A stretch of DNA of 35,355 bases, taken from positions 1-35,355 of the IMG/VR virus record IMGVR_UViG_3300045051_000175; one strand, 5' to 3'. Source of the DNA: a virus. A program made the position numbers and the translations under genes. Positions 1-7,159 of the stretch are shown here, piece after piece. Each line of letters starts with the position of its first letter. Positions within the stretch are counted from its first letter, which is position 1. The notes under the pieces are model-generated. The model was not told the DNA's origin. It did not search any database and saw nothing but the letters and a program-made list of their open reading frames with translations.

Positions 1-1167
1 GGGCTGACCCCGGATTCAAGTCAGCCGTTGACCAAGCAGCAAGAGAAAGACTTGGGCATCCGTCCTTATTGGGTTCTCCTGCACCCCGACGAAGTGACGG
101 ATTGGGTCAAAGATGACTTCGGCGCGTATCTGTATTTGAAGCGCCTGCAACTTGTGGATGAGCCGTCGAAGGAAGGCGTGCGCCACTACGAGCAGTACAC
201 AGAGTGGTTCCTAAAGGAAATCGTGGTGTCTCGTGTAGACATCACCAACCCCGCTAGGCCGACTTTGGTCAGCGCGGTGACGTATCCCAACGAGCTTGGG
301 TACATTCCCATCCATGCCACCCTGTTCCGCGAGAGTAAGAAAAACCGGGGCATGGGGAACAGCTTCTTGCGGGATTTCGCACATAGCTCCCGCAGAATCT
401 TGAACCTGACGAGTTTGCTGGATGAGTTCCTTTACCGCCAGTGCTTCAATATGTTGGCCAAGCAGACGGACACAGCGATTCCCCTGCAAGACCAAGAGGA
501 CAACGTTACTGGTTCCTCGAACGTCATCGAGTACCCGAAGGGCGCAGACGCTCCTCAATATCTTTCGCCCCCGTCCGAGCCTGCGAAGTTCATCCAAGAT
601 GAGCGCCAGCGGGAAATCAACGAAATGTTCCGCCGCGCCGCTCAGGACACGGTGAACGAGCTTTTCAATGGGGAGAAGTCCAGCGGGTTCAGTCAGGCGC
701 AGTCGTTCTCTAAGACCGTGCCCTTCATCGCCACTCGCGCAGACACGCTAGAGAAGTGCGAGAACGCTCTTATGACCATCACCATGAAGGTGCTTGGTAA
801 AGAGTGGGACGGCAAGGTCAAGTACAAGGACAGGTACGAGCTTACCAACGTAACCGACGCCATCACACAGCTTACCTCTGTGTTCCGCGATTTGATGATT
901 CCTTCCGAATCGTTCGTGAAGGAAGAGTTGAAGCGCCTTGTGCGAGAGATTGACGGCAAGATTACCCCAGAGGTCATGGCCAAGATTTTGAAAGAGATTG
1001 AGGCGATGGATTTTCCGGGGTGGCAAGAGACTCAAAAACTGGCTCTCATCGGAAACGCGGGCAAGTCTCCTGCTGCACAGCAGAAAGATAAGTCAACCGG
1101 GACTGTTGCTGAGGCTGCGGCTGAGGCACGTGCTCCGGGGACTGCTACCAAGAAACTGCGTAAGTAG
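1..1167 (+). CDS. Portal protein, C-terminal part (5' end outside window)
   Basis: The reading frame is open to the left edge, so the true start lies outside the window; the TTG at 28 is probably internal. About 388 residues are visible. Portal proteins form the dodecameric ring at the capsid vertex through which DNA passes. The family is assigned from the acidic/aromatic N-terminal part (YWVLLHPDEVTDW and following), the FRESKKNRGMGNSFLRDFAHSS region and the helical C-terminal tail, which resemble SPP1-type portals, and from its place just before scaffold and capsid genes. The C-terminus is Ala/Lys-rich and ends KKLRK. A hairpin terminator follows. Portal is the best reading by context; I see no single diagnostic motif. 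Confidence 0.75.
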   Translation, partial: GLTPDSSQPLTKQQEKDLGIRPYWVLLHPDEVTDWVKDDFGAYLYLKRLQLVDEPSKEGVRHYEQYTEWFLKEIVVSRVDITNPARPTLVSAVTYPNELGYIPIHATLFRESKKNRGMGNSFLRDFAHSSRRILNLTSLLDEFLYRQCFNMLAKQTDTAIPLQDQEDNVTGSSNVIEYPKGADAPQYLSPPSEPAKFIQDERQREINEMFRRAAQDTVNELFNGEKSSGFSQAQSFSKTVPFIATRADTLEKCENALMTITMKVLGKEWDGKVKYKDRYELTNVTDAITQLTSVFRDLMIPSESFVKEELKRLVREIDGKITPEVMAKILKEIEAMDFPGWQETQKLALIGNAGKSPAAQQKDKSTGTVAEAAAEARAPGTATKKLRK

Positions 1168-1215
1168 CTCAAGCTTGCTCGTTCCATGCGCCTACGGGCA
1201 ACCCGGAACTGAGCG

Positions 1216-1254
1216 CGGGAGTGGTCGCGCAGAGACCCCACTCCCGTTATTTTT
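1216..1254 (+). terminator. Hairpin terminator after portal gene
   Basis: A 9-bp perfect stem (CGGGAGTGG at 1216-1224, CCACTCCCG at 1238-1246) is followed directly by a T-rich run at 1247-1254. It lies between the portal stop and the next gene, so it would reduce rather than block read-through into the capsid genes. Confidence 0.7.
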
Positions 1255-1285
1255 CTCTGTAAAAGAGAAAGGACTAATACACCAA

Positions 1286-1432
1286 ATGGCGAACACAGGA
1301 AATCAGGTGCGCTCGGTCGGTAACAGCAAGGGCACTGGCACTCGGAGAAAGCCCACTGCTATGGCTCTGGCCAGCAAGAAGCAGACGAAGCCTGCCAGCG
1401 ACAACCCTGACGGCAAGCGCAATCGTCCGTAA
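1286..1432 (+). CDS. Small basic protein, 48 aa, unknown
   Basis: This frame starts at an ATG with a good ribosome binding site (AAAGGA about ten bases upstream) and encodes 48 residues rich in Lys, Arg, Asn, Ser and Thr with no hydrophobic segment. It looks disordered and nucleic-acid-binding in composition. It sits alone between the terminator after the portal gene and the scaffold gene. A role in packaging or head assembly is possible from position only; no family is recognised. A longer frame reaching back into the portal gene exists but lacks a supported start. Confidence 0.6.
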   Translation: MANTGNQVRSVGNSKGTGTRRKPTAMALASKKQTKPASDNPDGKRNRP

Positions 1433-1521
1433 GGCAGTTCATCAACGTTCTTAAATACCCGGCCTTAGATGCCACTCACGTCTAACGGTCTCCATAAAAT
1501 TTTGAGGCAAAGGAATACAAA

Positions 1522-2325
1522 ATGGCTGACGAGCCTAACAAAAACGGCGCAGCGTCCGGTGACGGCGGCGACGAGACTAAAGTTGAGTTCACCCCGAAGC
1601 AGCAGGAGAAGGTGCAGGAGCTTATTGACAAGGCAGTGGGTCGCGTGGCGAACAATGTGCGCGACGAGTTTACTGGTCAAGTTAAGACTCTAACTGCTCA
1701 ACTCGAAACTGCAAGGGCTGCACTTAAGAGTGCCACGACCCCTGCGGAAAAGAAAGAGTCAAAAGAGGACATCGCTGCTCTTCAAGCGAAAATCGAGGAG
1801 ATGCAAAATGCCTCGAAGACCTCAACCGCTGACATCGAGCGGTACAAGGGGATTGCCCAAGCGAAGGAGAAAGAGCTAGAAGCTGCGAAAGCAGACGCTC
1901 TGAACGTTCGCAAAGAAGTTGCCATCACCAGTGCTGCAACGAAGTCAGCCGAGTGGGTTGACCTCGATGTGGTCAGGAAGCTAACGCAGGAGACTATCCA
2001 TTACGAGCCTGAGAAGGGCAAATGGGTCGTTCTCAATGAGAAGGGCCAGCCGCGTCTGAACGCTGCTATGGAAGAGATGTCTCTCGCGGAGTTCTTCAAT
2101 GACTTCGCAGCCAAAAACCCTTACCTCGTAAAGAGTTCCATCAAGCAGGGCGTCGGTTCTACGGAAGCGAGTCGCTCGGCCTTGTCGCGGAGCGGCAAGT
2201 TCGAGGTTTCACAGATTTTCGGGAAGGCGTCCAATTCCGCTCTTGCTTCCAAGCTGATGAAGGAAGACCCCGCAGAGTATCGCAGGTTGAAGGTCATCGC
2301 CAAAGAAGCCGGGTTGCTTGCCTAA
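1522..2325 (+). CDS. Capsid scaffolding protein (GP20-like)
   Basis: The 267-residue product is acidic at the N-terminus, has a long predicted coiled coil at about residues 40-150 (heptads rich in Ala, Glu, Lys and Gln), and a mixed C-terminal third containing WVDLDVVRKL and SLAEFFNDFAAKNPYLV. This is the layout of phage scaffold proteins of the minor structural GP20 type, which direct capsid subunits into a procapsid and then leave. It lies immediately upstream of the capsid gene, the usual place. The ATG has AAAGGA upstream. No protease motif is visible, so a separate or host protease, or no cleavage, is implied. Confidence 0.85.
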   Translation: MADEPNKNGAASGDGGDETKVEFTPKQQEKVQELIDKAVGRVANNVRDEFTGQVKTLTAQLETARAALKSATTPAEKKESKEDIAALQAKIEEMQNASKTSTADIERYKGIAQAKEKELEAAKADALNVRKEVAITSAATKSAEWVDLDVVRKLTQETIHYEPEKGKWVVLNEKGQPRLNAAMEEMSLAEFFNDFAAKNPYLVKSSIKQGVGSTEASRSALSRSGKFEVSQIFGKASNSALASKLMKEDPAEYRRLKVIAKEAGLLA

Positions 2326-2350
2326 CCCAAAGTTTTAACCAGTAATTTCA

Positions 2351-2378
2351 TCCCGCATTCATAAGGAGTAATACCTTG
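2351..2378 (+). promoter_or_regulatory. Shared leader of the capsid gene with ribosome binding site and TTG start
   Basis: The 14-base leader TCCCGCATTCATAA (2351-2364) is followed by GGAGT and a TTG start at 2376. The same 14 bases, followed by a similar GGAGT-AT-CC-TTGGCT arrangement, precede the tail-tube gene (4997-5026). Ribosome binding is supported by GGAG at normal distance. Conservation of bases upstream of the ribosome binding site suggests a function in translation or mRNA stability. Confidence 0.6.
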
Positions 2379-3269
2379 GCTTATACCGCCATTAGTGACA
2401 TCATCAACCCCGAAGTACTGGCTGACCAGATTGCTGCAAAGTTCCCGGATATGTTGGTTCTGGGCAACTCGAATCTGGTTGAGGTGGACTCCACCTTCCC
2501 GCTCGGTTCTCCGGGAACCAAATTCAAGATTCCGTTCTGGAAGCGTATCGCTGCGTTCGCTGACCTGTCAGAGGGTTCGGCCATGACGCCCGGTAAGATT
2601 CAGGCGGCTTCTGAGAGCGCGACCGTCGTGCGCGGCGGCGCTGCGTTTCAGGTGCTCGACACCGCTGAGTTGGTCTCCAAGGCCGACCCGGTGGGCGAGG
2701 TCTCTTCTCAGCTTGCTCGTAGGGCTGCGGAGTACATTGACGCGAAGCTGGTGGCTCAGGCTGAACTGACCCCCAATACCTTCGACCAGTCCGGCGTCAG
2801 CGGCGGAACCGTTGACCAGAACGCCATCGTCAACGCCATGTTGACCTTGGGCGACAACTACGGCGCGCTGCTCAAGGGCGGGGCCATCATCATGCACTCC
2901 AAAGTGTATGGCGACCTGCTCAAGTTGGGCGTGATTCAGAACCAGTACCAGTTCGGCGGGGACGTGCTTCGCACGGGCGTCATTCCGACCATTCTGGGGC
3001 TGCCTATCATCATCTCCGACCTCGTGACCACAAGCGTTGTGTCGTCTGTGACGTACTACCAGACGTTCATCCTTGGGCCGAGCGCGCTGGCGCTGTTCTA
3101 CCAGCGGCAGGTGATGGTGGAGTTCGACCGCGACATTCTGTTGCAGGCCGACGTAATCGCTGCCACTGTCCACTTTGCGCCGCACATCTTCGGTTACGAC
3201 GATGTGTCCACCGCTGTGGTCGCAGAGCAGAACAAGAGCATCCACGTTGTCAACATGAAGTCCAAGTAA
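2376..3269 (+). CDS. Major capsid protein
   Basis: This 297-residue protein is the main shell subunit, of the HK97-like fold judged from length, position after the scaffold, and sequence style. Visible features are the N-terminal SDIINPEVLADQIAAKF, a likely E-loop region around residues 35-80 (STFPLGSPGTKFKIPFW), a spine-helix region about 100-130 (QLARRAAEYIDAKLVAQAEL), and the MHSKVYGDLLKLG / GLPIIISD / FDRDILLQADVIAATVHFAPH segments typical of coat proteins. It starts with TTG, unusual for such an abundant protein, but GGAGT is well placed and no better ATG exists. No propeptide or protease site is apparent. A terminator follows the gene. Confidence 0.93.
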   Translation: MAYTAISDIINPEVLADQIAAKFPDMLVLGNSNLVEVDSTFPLGSPGTKFKIPFWKRIAAFADLSEGSAMTPGKIQAASESATVVRGGAAFQVLDTAELVSKADPVGEVSSQLARRAAEYIDAKLVAQAELTPNTFDQSGVSGGTVDQNAIVNAMLTLGDNYGALLKGGAIIMHSKVYGDLLKLGVIQNQYQFGGDVLRTGVIPTILGLPIIISDLVTTSVVSSVTYYQTFILGPSALALFYQRQVMVEFDRDILLQADVIAATVHFAPHIFGYDDVSTAVVAEQNKSIHVVNMKSK

Positions 3270-3289
3270 GGTTGACAACCAACTCTGAG

Positions 3290-3323
3290 AGGGGAGTCCT
3301 TCGGGTCTCCCCTTTCTTCTTTT
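3290..3323 (+). terminator. Terminator after capsid gene (UUCG-type loop)
   Basis: GGGGAGTCC (3291-3299) and GGTCTCCCC (3304-3312) pair with one mismatch around a TTCG loop, and a pyrimidine-rich T tract follows (TTCTTCTTTT). It lies 20 bases after the capsid stop codon. Confidence 0.75.
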
Positions 3324-3353
3324 GGAAATCCCTTCATAGAGGAAAGTTTTCGC

Positions 3354-3530
3354 ATGGGAATGTTGATGCGGCGTCACGCGAACTACCTTGCGGCGGAGAA
3401 GAAGCAAATCGCCGCTCCCGCAGAGCCAGAAGTGGCTGCTGCGCCCGCAGAGGTTGCAACAGTTGTGGAGGCCACCGTCGAGGTTGCTCCCGTGACTGAG
3501 AAACCGTCTGCTCCACGAAATCGAAAGTAA
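3354..3530 (+). CDS. Small Ala/Pro/Glu/Val-rich protein, 58 aa
   Basis: An ATG with AGAGGAAAG upstream opens a 58-residue frame. The N-terminus is basic (MGMLMRRHANYLAAEKKQ), the middle is almost only Ala, Pro, Glu and Val, and the end is basic (APRNRK). It lies between capsid and connector genes, where decoration, head-fibre or packaging-aid proteins often sit. The low-complexity middle argues for a flexible or disordered protein. No family is recognised and the function is unknown. Confidence 0.6.
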   Translation: MGMLMRRHANYLAAEKKQIAAPAEPEVAAAPAEVATVVEATVEVAPVTEKPSAPRNRK

Positions 3531-3545
3531 CTCAGGAGTCGGCAG

Positions 3546-4139
3546 ATGCCCATAACCATTGACACGTCTCTAGCAACGGAGACAGCGAACAGCTACGCAG
3601 ACGTTGCGTTTGCTGACGACTATTGGGAAAACCACTACCTCCCCGTGAAAGCTGCGGCGTGGGCCGCGCTTACCGATGAGGCGAAAGCTACCCTGCTTGT
3701 GAACGCGTGCAGAGTGCTGGAAACCGCAAGGTTCACCCTCAAGGTGGGCTTACCGGATTTCTCCCTCTACTACGACAGTGCCCATGCCATAGTGCTTGCC
3801 TTGAATCTCGACACCGAGCCAGTCAGGTACTACTTCTACCAGCGGTTGCAGTTCCCTCGCAACATAGATGTCTACAAGACCGGGACACAGCAGGGTGACC
3901 TGTATGTGCCTGATGAGGTCAAGTGGGCACAGTGCGAACAAGCTGTTTACCTTTTGTCTCTGGATGAGACCGCTATGTCCAATCGCGTCCAAGGTATCAC
4001 GATGGACAAGGTTGGAATTGGCAAGGGGCAGATTGAAGCAACGCAGGAATACGCCATCACAGGGAGTAGCTATTCTCCCATCGCGTTGGAGATTCTTCGT
4101 CCCTACATGATAAAGGGCGGACGGTTGAGGAGAGCTTAA
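3546..4139 (+). CDS. Head-tail connector / adaptor protein (DnaT-like family)
   Basis: The 197-residue product has the pattern of the phage proteins often labelled DnaT-like, which in this position serve as adaptors docking on the portal: an N-terminal segment with SLATETANSYADVAFADDYWENH, the helix AKATLLVNACRVLETARF, an aromatic middle (YYFYQRLQFPRN), VPDEVKWAQCEQAVYLLSL, and a C-terminal SPIALEILRPYMIKGGRLRRA typical of the family. The ATG has AGGAG upstream and follows the 58-residue gene by 15 bases. The next gene begins three bases after its stop. The DnaT label reflects a family name, not a replication role. Confidence 0.8.
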   Translation: MPITIDTSLATETANSYADVAFADDYWENHYLPVKAAAWAALTDEAKATLLVNACRVLETARFTLKVGLPDFSLYYDSAHAIVLALNLDTEPVRYYFYQRLQFPRNIDVYKTGTQQGDLYVPDEVKWAQCEQAVYLLSLDETAMSNRVQGITMDKVGIGKGQIEATQEYAITGSSYSPIALEILRPYMIKGGRLRRA

Positions 4140-4142
4140 CAG

Positions 4143-4592
4143 ATGGGGCGCGCTACTGGTTTGATTGCAAAGGTCAACGCCGTTCTAAAGAAGTTCACTC
4201 CCTTTGAGCGAACCGTGTATAAGCGCGCTATCACGCGCACGGGTGGAGACTCTCTCACCGGGCGTAAAGGAACAGTCGCTTACGTTGATACTGTTTTCAG
4301 CCCACAACCTGCTTACACGCGTTTGGGTAGAGAGCGTGTACCGGGGCACCAAGCAAACTTTGAGAATGTCTTGACTGCTTCGGGCGTTCAGCTAACGGCT
4401 GACGACTACGAGTTCCTTTTCTCTCCCGATGTGTTGGCTCTGTCAGACCTGCAAAACCCCGACATTGCCGTAGTTTTGAAAGACGCAGTAGGCAACAGCG
4501 AGACGCTGAAATACCTTGACCACGAAGCTCCTGCCCTCAACGGAACAGTGGTCGCGTACGTCGTCTTTATGAGGAGTACTAAGCGGCCATGA
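4143..4592 (+). CDS. Head-closure (stopper) protein candidate
   Basis: A 149-residue protein, basic at the N-terminus and beta-rich afterwards (GTVAYVDTVFSPQPAY, LTADDYEFLFSPDVLALSDL). Position between the adaptor and the tail-terminator candidate, its size, and the conserved-looking LNGTVVAYVVFMR end fit a head-completion or stopper protein that closes the portal channel after packaging. It overlaps the next gene by four bases (ATGA), so translation is coupled. No direct motif proves the assignment. Confidence 0.6.
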   Translation: MGRATGLIAKVNAVLKKFTPFERTVYKRAITRTGGDSLTGRKGTVAYVDTVFSPQPAYTRLGRERVPGHQANFENVLTASGVQLTADDYEFLFSPDVLALSDLQNPDIAVVLKDAVGNSETLKYLDHEAPALNGTVVAYVVFMRSTKRP

Positions 4593-4996
4593 TTCCGGCA
4601 CGGGATACGTTTCTTTATCTGCTGGCAGACAACCTAGCGTCACCAGTGGTTGTTCATCATGTTCGACAAGACCCGGACAATCCGGGGAATCAGCGGCTAC
4701 AAACGAACGCCGTGAATGTGCAGTTCCTTAACGACGGTCTTCACACCGTCGTCTCGGATTTGCGCGTGGCCATTGACGTTATCCACGAAGACGAGCGCAC
4801 CGCGATTGACTGGACAAAGCAAGTCTGGGCGATTCTGAGTGCCGCTTTGTACACCCCTATCTTCGACTACAGCAGCGGCACACCAGTTTTGACAGGACAC
4901 AATCTGTCTTGGGTTCAACCTGTGAGTTTTCGTCCGGTCTTTGACGAGTTGTATACGCGTCGAGGCTGTGTGCTCACTTTGCAGTACCACTTTTAA
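4589..4996 (+). CDS. Tail terminator / tail completion protein candidate
   Basis: The 135-residue product has a helix at the start (RDTFLYLLADNLA), beta segments (VNVQFLNDG, DLRVAIDVIHEDER), and a W/Y-containing C-terminal half ending CVLTLQYHF. Length and the alpha/beta order fit gpU-like tail terminators, which cap the tail tube and join it to the head. Its place directly before the tail-tube gene supports this. It starts inside the previous stop codon (ATGA). Confidence 0.6.
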   Translation: MIPARDTFLYLLADNLASPVVVHHVRQDPDNPGNQRLQTNAVNVQFLNDGLHTVVSDLRVAIDVIHEDERTAIDWTKQVWAILSAALYTPIFDYSSGTPVLTGHNLSWVQPVSFRPVFDELYTRRGCVLTLQYHF

Positions 4997-5026
4997 TCCC
5001 GCATTCATAAAGGAGTTATCCCATTG
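4997..5026 (+). promoter_or_regulatory. Shared leader of the tail-tube gene with ribosome binding site and TTG start
   Basis: TCCCGCATTCATAA (4997-5010) is identical to the block upstream of the capsid gene. AGGAGTT follows and the TTG start is at 5024. The first base of the block is two bases after the stop codon of the previous gene. Confidence 0.6.
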
Positions 5027-5644
5027 GCTATCGCAGTCAATAAAAATACCAACCAGCAGCCGATGTCAACGGCGGGGCGGACTGGCGCACAGACGCTTAA
5101 GTTCATCCCCGGCGCTCGTGTTTACACGAAGACCGCAGAGTCGTTGACCGCCGCTCCCGTGCAGACCCACTTCGTCAAGTCGGCAGGCACCACGCCTTCC
5201 GGCTGGACTGACCTTGGCACGGTGCTCGGCGCTGTGAAGGTCAACTACACCAAGAAGGTGAAGGAAGTAAACACAGGCATTGACAATTACTTCCGCGCCG
5301 CGTACGTCGAGCAGAAGATGGGCCAGATTGAGTTCGAGCTTTCGCAGCTTGACGATGTGGCTCTGGAAACCATTTCCGGCCTGTCGGCCTCAATCATCAC
5401 CTCTGGCAGCATCGTGAACTACGAGGTTGGTTCGGAAGACCTGAACCAGCTTGCGCTGCTCGTCGTGGCGACTTCTAAGCTGGACAGCAAGGAAATCCAG
5501 TTCTACAACCCCTCTGCCTATCTGAACTTTGTGTGGGCGGAGCAGGGCGATGCGCTGGTGCTCAAGTGTACGGGTATGCTTCCCTTCTTCACGCCTTCGG
5601 GCGCGACGGCGGAAGCCATGCTTTCCGTGACTGAGTTCGCGTAA
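5024..5644 (+). CDS. Major tail tube protein
   Basis: The 206-residue, largely beta protein has the features of a tail tube subunit: SGWTDLGTVLGAVKVNYTKKVKEVNTG, which is the typical early beta hairpin, then a conserved-looking FELSQLDDVALETISGLSAS region and a C-terminal VLKCTGMLPFFTPSG segment. Tube proteins stack as hexamer rings around the tape measure. Position between terminator candidate and tail chaperone confirms the call. It starts with TTG, preceded by AGGAGTT and the same leader as the capsid gene. A strong hairpin terminator follows its stop. Confidence 0.9.
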   Translation: MAIAVNKNTNQQPMSTAGRTGAQTLKFIPGARVYTKTAESLTAAPVQTHFVKSAGTTPSGWTDLGTVLGAVKVNYTKKVKEVNTGIDNYFRAAYVEQKMGQIEFELSQLDDVALETISGLSASIITSGSIVNYEVGSEDLNQLALLVVATSKLDSKEIQFYNPSAYLNFVWAEQGDALVLKCTGMLPFFTPSGATAEAMLSVTEFA

Positions 5645-5667
5645 ACAGCTTGACAACCTAGTGGATT

Positions 5668-5706
5668 GGGCGGGGCATCTTCGGTGCCTCGCCCTTCTAC
5701 TCTTTT
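5668..5706 (+). terminator. Terminator after tail-tube gene
   Basis: An 11-bp stem including G-T pairs (5668-5678 with 5684-5694) encloses the loop CTTCG and is followed by a pyrimidine-rich tract (TTCTACTCTTTT). It mirrors the hairpin after the capsid gene. Confidence 0.72.
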
Positions 5707-5743
5707 CCGCAACACACAAACCTGCAACACAAAGCAAAGGACT

Positions 5744-6274
5744 ATGGACACTGAAATCAGCACTACCACTCCTGAGACCTCTGCGCCTCCGACCAGCGCC
5801 CCTATTCCTGAACCTACCCCGGAACCCACCTTAACGGAAGCCGAAAAAGTACGTGCCGCCGTGAACGACCCCGCCGACCAGTTTGTTCTCGGAGGTCGCA
5901 CCTTCAAGATTGTGGATTTGACTTACGACGACTACCTGCGCTTCATCGTCTTGCTTGAGCCTCTCATCAAAGGCTTGGTCGCCAAAGTCGGCGCTGTGAG
6001 CAACGTCAAAATCCCCGGCATGGAACTGGACTCCTCTTCCCTCTCTGCATCTGGCATCGTCACCTACTGTGGCGAGAGCCTCCCTGAGATGGTTCGCATC
6101 ATCTGTTCTCAAACTGAGCCGGACATCACGGTTGCCGAAGTGAAGCTGCTTGGCAAGAACCCGTTCAACCTAGCGAAGGTCGTCATGCGACAGGTCGCGC
6201 AGAACGGAATCATCAAGGATTTCACGGATTTTTTCGGACAGATTCTTCCTCTCTTCACCCCACCCCAGAAATAG
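5744..6274 (+). CDS. Tail assembly chaperone, short form (gpG-like)
   Basis: The ATG at 5744 has AAAGGA upstream; the frame is open further left but without a supported start. The 176-residue protein begins with a Thr/Pro/Glu-rich stretch (about residues 5-30), then an alpha-helical chaperone-like body (DLTYDDYLRFIVLLEPLIKG, NPFNLAKVVMRQVAQNGI). Such chaperones coat the tape measure during tail assembly and sit between tube and tape-measure genes, as here. Near its end, at 6229-6235, lies a slippery heptamer that allows a -1 shift into the next frame, giving a longer G-T form. Confidence 0.82.
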   Translation: MDTEISTTTPETSAPPTSAPIPEPTPEPTLTEAEKVRAAVNDPADQFVLGGRTFKIVDLTYDDYLRFIVLLEPLIKGLVAKVGAVSNVKIPGMELDSSSLSASGIVTYCGESLPEMVRIICSQTEPDITVAEVKLLGKNPFNLAKVVMRQVAQNGIIKDFTDFFGQILPLFTPPQK

Positions 6275-6281
6275 AGGAAGA
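6229..6281 (+). promoter_or_regulatory. -1 ribosomal frameshift site with stimulatory stem-loop
   Basis: T TTT TTC occupies 6229-6235 in the chaperone frame, a classical X XXY YYZ slippery heptamer. After an 8-base spacer, 6244-6252 pairs perfectly over nine bases with 6273-6281 around a 20-base loop; the short-form stop codon (6272-6274) falls at the edge of the stem. Spacer and stem size fit known stimulators. Confidence 0.72.
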
Positions 6282-6591
6282 GGACACCAAGGGGAACCCT
6301 CTGGTCGTTGTGCAAAGCCTCATGGAGGCATACCACTGCTCTCTTAAAGAGGCTATGTCTCTCACTCTCCCACAACTCATCATGTTGAATCACTCGGCGC
6401 ACATCGCTTACGTCAACTCTGAAAAGCGTGCGGATGCGAGACACAAGGAGAACGGGACGCCAGACGCGACCCCCGGCCCTTCGTGGCGAGATGACCCGGT
6501 TGTTGGGGCGAATGGAGAGCGGCTTTCTGAGATTGAGAAGGACGACGCCAAGCTCTTCAACTACCTAAGAGACTGGAAGGGTATGGGATGA
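6235..6591 (+). CDS. Tail assembly chaperone extension (gpT-like), made by -1 frameshift
   Basis: This frame has no convincing start of its own (a GTG at 6310 lacks a clear ribosome binding site) but is open back through the slippery site. A -1 shift after the codon ending at 6235 joins 164 residues of the short form to 118 residues encoded here, giving a 282-residue fusion. The T part holds LVVVQSLMEAYHCSLKEAMSLTLPQLIML and a charged tail ending FNYLRDWKGMG. The T region in lambda-like phages contacts the tail tube while G coats the tape measure. Its stop overlaps the next start (ATGA). Confidence 0.75.
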   Translation, partial: RTDSSSLHPTPEIEEEDTKGNPLVVVQSLMEAYHCSLKEAMSLTLPQLIMLNHSAHIAYVNSEKRADARHKENGTPDATPGPSWRDDPVVGANGERLSEIEKDDAKLFNYLRDWKGMG

Positions 6592-7139
6592 GGCTACAAA
6601 TCACCTCTCGAAAGTTCCTCAAAGAACTACAACGTAGGCGCAGCGGGTTCGGTAGCAAAAGACTCGCTGCGCGTCTGCGCGTACCAGAGGGCTTGGAGAA
6701 TCGCTGGTGGTATTTCCAAGAATTTGGGACTGCGACCCACAACCCGGACAGCCCAAACTCATCCGGGTACAACATCTATCCGGTCACTCGCGGAGCGTTG
6801 GCGTGGACGGCACCGGACGGGACGCGCATTTCTCTCCCTTACGTCGGCTTCCCCTATAGCCGACCTCACCCCGGCGTGCCCGCCCAAAGGTTCATAGCCG
6901 AAATCGAGCCGACCATCAACGCAACCGTGGGCAGCATGGTGGGCAAGACCCTGCTTTCTTCCAAGTTCGACTTTGAGGCGCTGCATCAAGCCCTGCTTTC
7001 GGAAATCATGCCGGAAGTCAAAAAGCAAGTAGTGGACAGCATGGCAACCAAGCTAACGGGCACGCGAGAAGATGGTAAGTTGCTTGGGCGTGCGGCTGCC
7101 GACGTGTTCAACGAGATTACAACGATTGAAGAAGTATAA
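6588..7139 (+). CDS. HK97 gp10-like / minor tail component
   Basis: The 183-residue basic protein contains YFQEFGTATHNPDSP (about 42-56) and RPHPGVPAQRFIAEIEPTI, a pattern similar to gp10-like neck or tail-completion proteins, where a G-T/A motif precedes a Pro-rich R-P-x-x-F segment. In HK97-like phages such genes lie before the tube gene; here it lies between the tail chaperone and the tape measure, so a minor tail role is equally possible. It starts inside the previous stop (ATGA). Confidence 0.5.
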   Translation: MRLQITSRKFLKELQRRRSGFGSKRLAARLRVPEGLENRWWYFQEFGTATHNPDSPNSSGYNIYPVTRGALAWTAPDGTRISLPYVGFPYSRPHPGVPAQRFIAEIEPTINATVGSMVGKTLLSSKFDFEALHQALLSEIMPEVKKQVVDSMATKLTGTREDGKLLGRAAADVFNEITTIEEV

Positions 7140-7159
7140 CCGACCAAAGGATTTGAATC

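Noticed and set aside
3272-3300. TTGACA after the capsid gene as a promoter
   Set aside because: At 17 bases downstream there is AGTCCT, not a -10 box, and the region forms the terminator stem.
2568-3407. Long - strand open frame opposite the capsid gene (279 aa)
   Set aside because: It mirrors the codon structure of the capsid gene, is Arg/His/Leu-rich and has no ribosome binding site; a shadow.
5651-5680. TTGACA after the tail-tube gene as a promoter
   Set aside because: No -10 hexamer at 16-18 bases; the stretch is the GC-rich terminator stem. The TTGACAAC likeness to P2 may be chance or a relic.
6310-6591. Separate gene starting at GTG 6310
   Set aside because: No ribosome binding site there, and the frame is continuous with the slippery site upstream, so a frameshift product is more likely.
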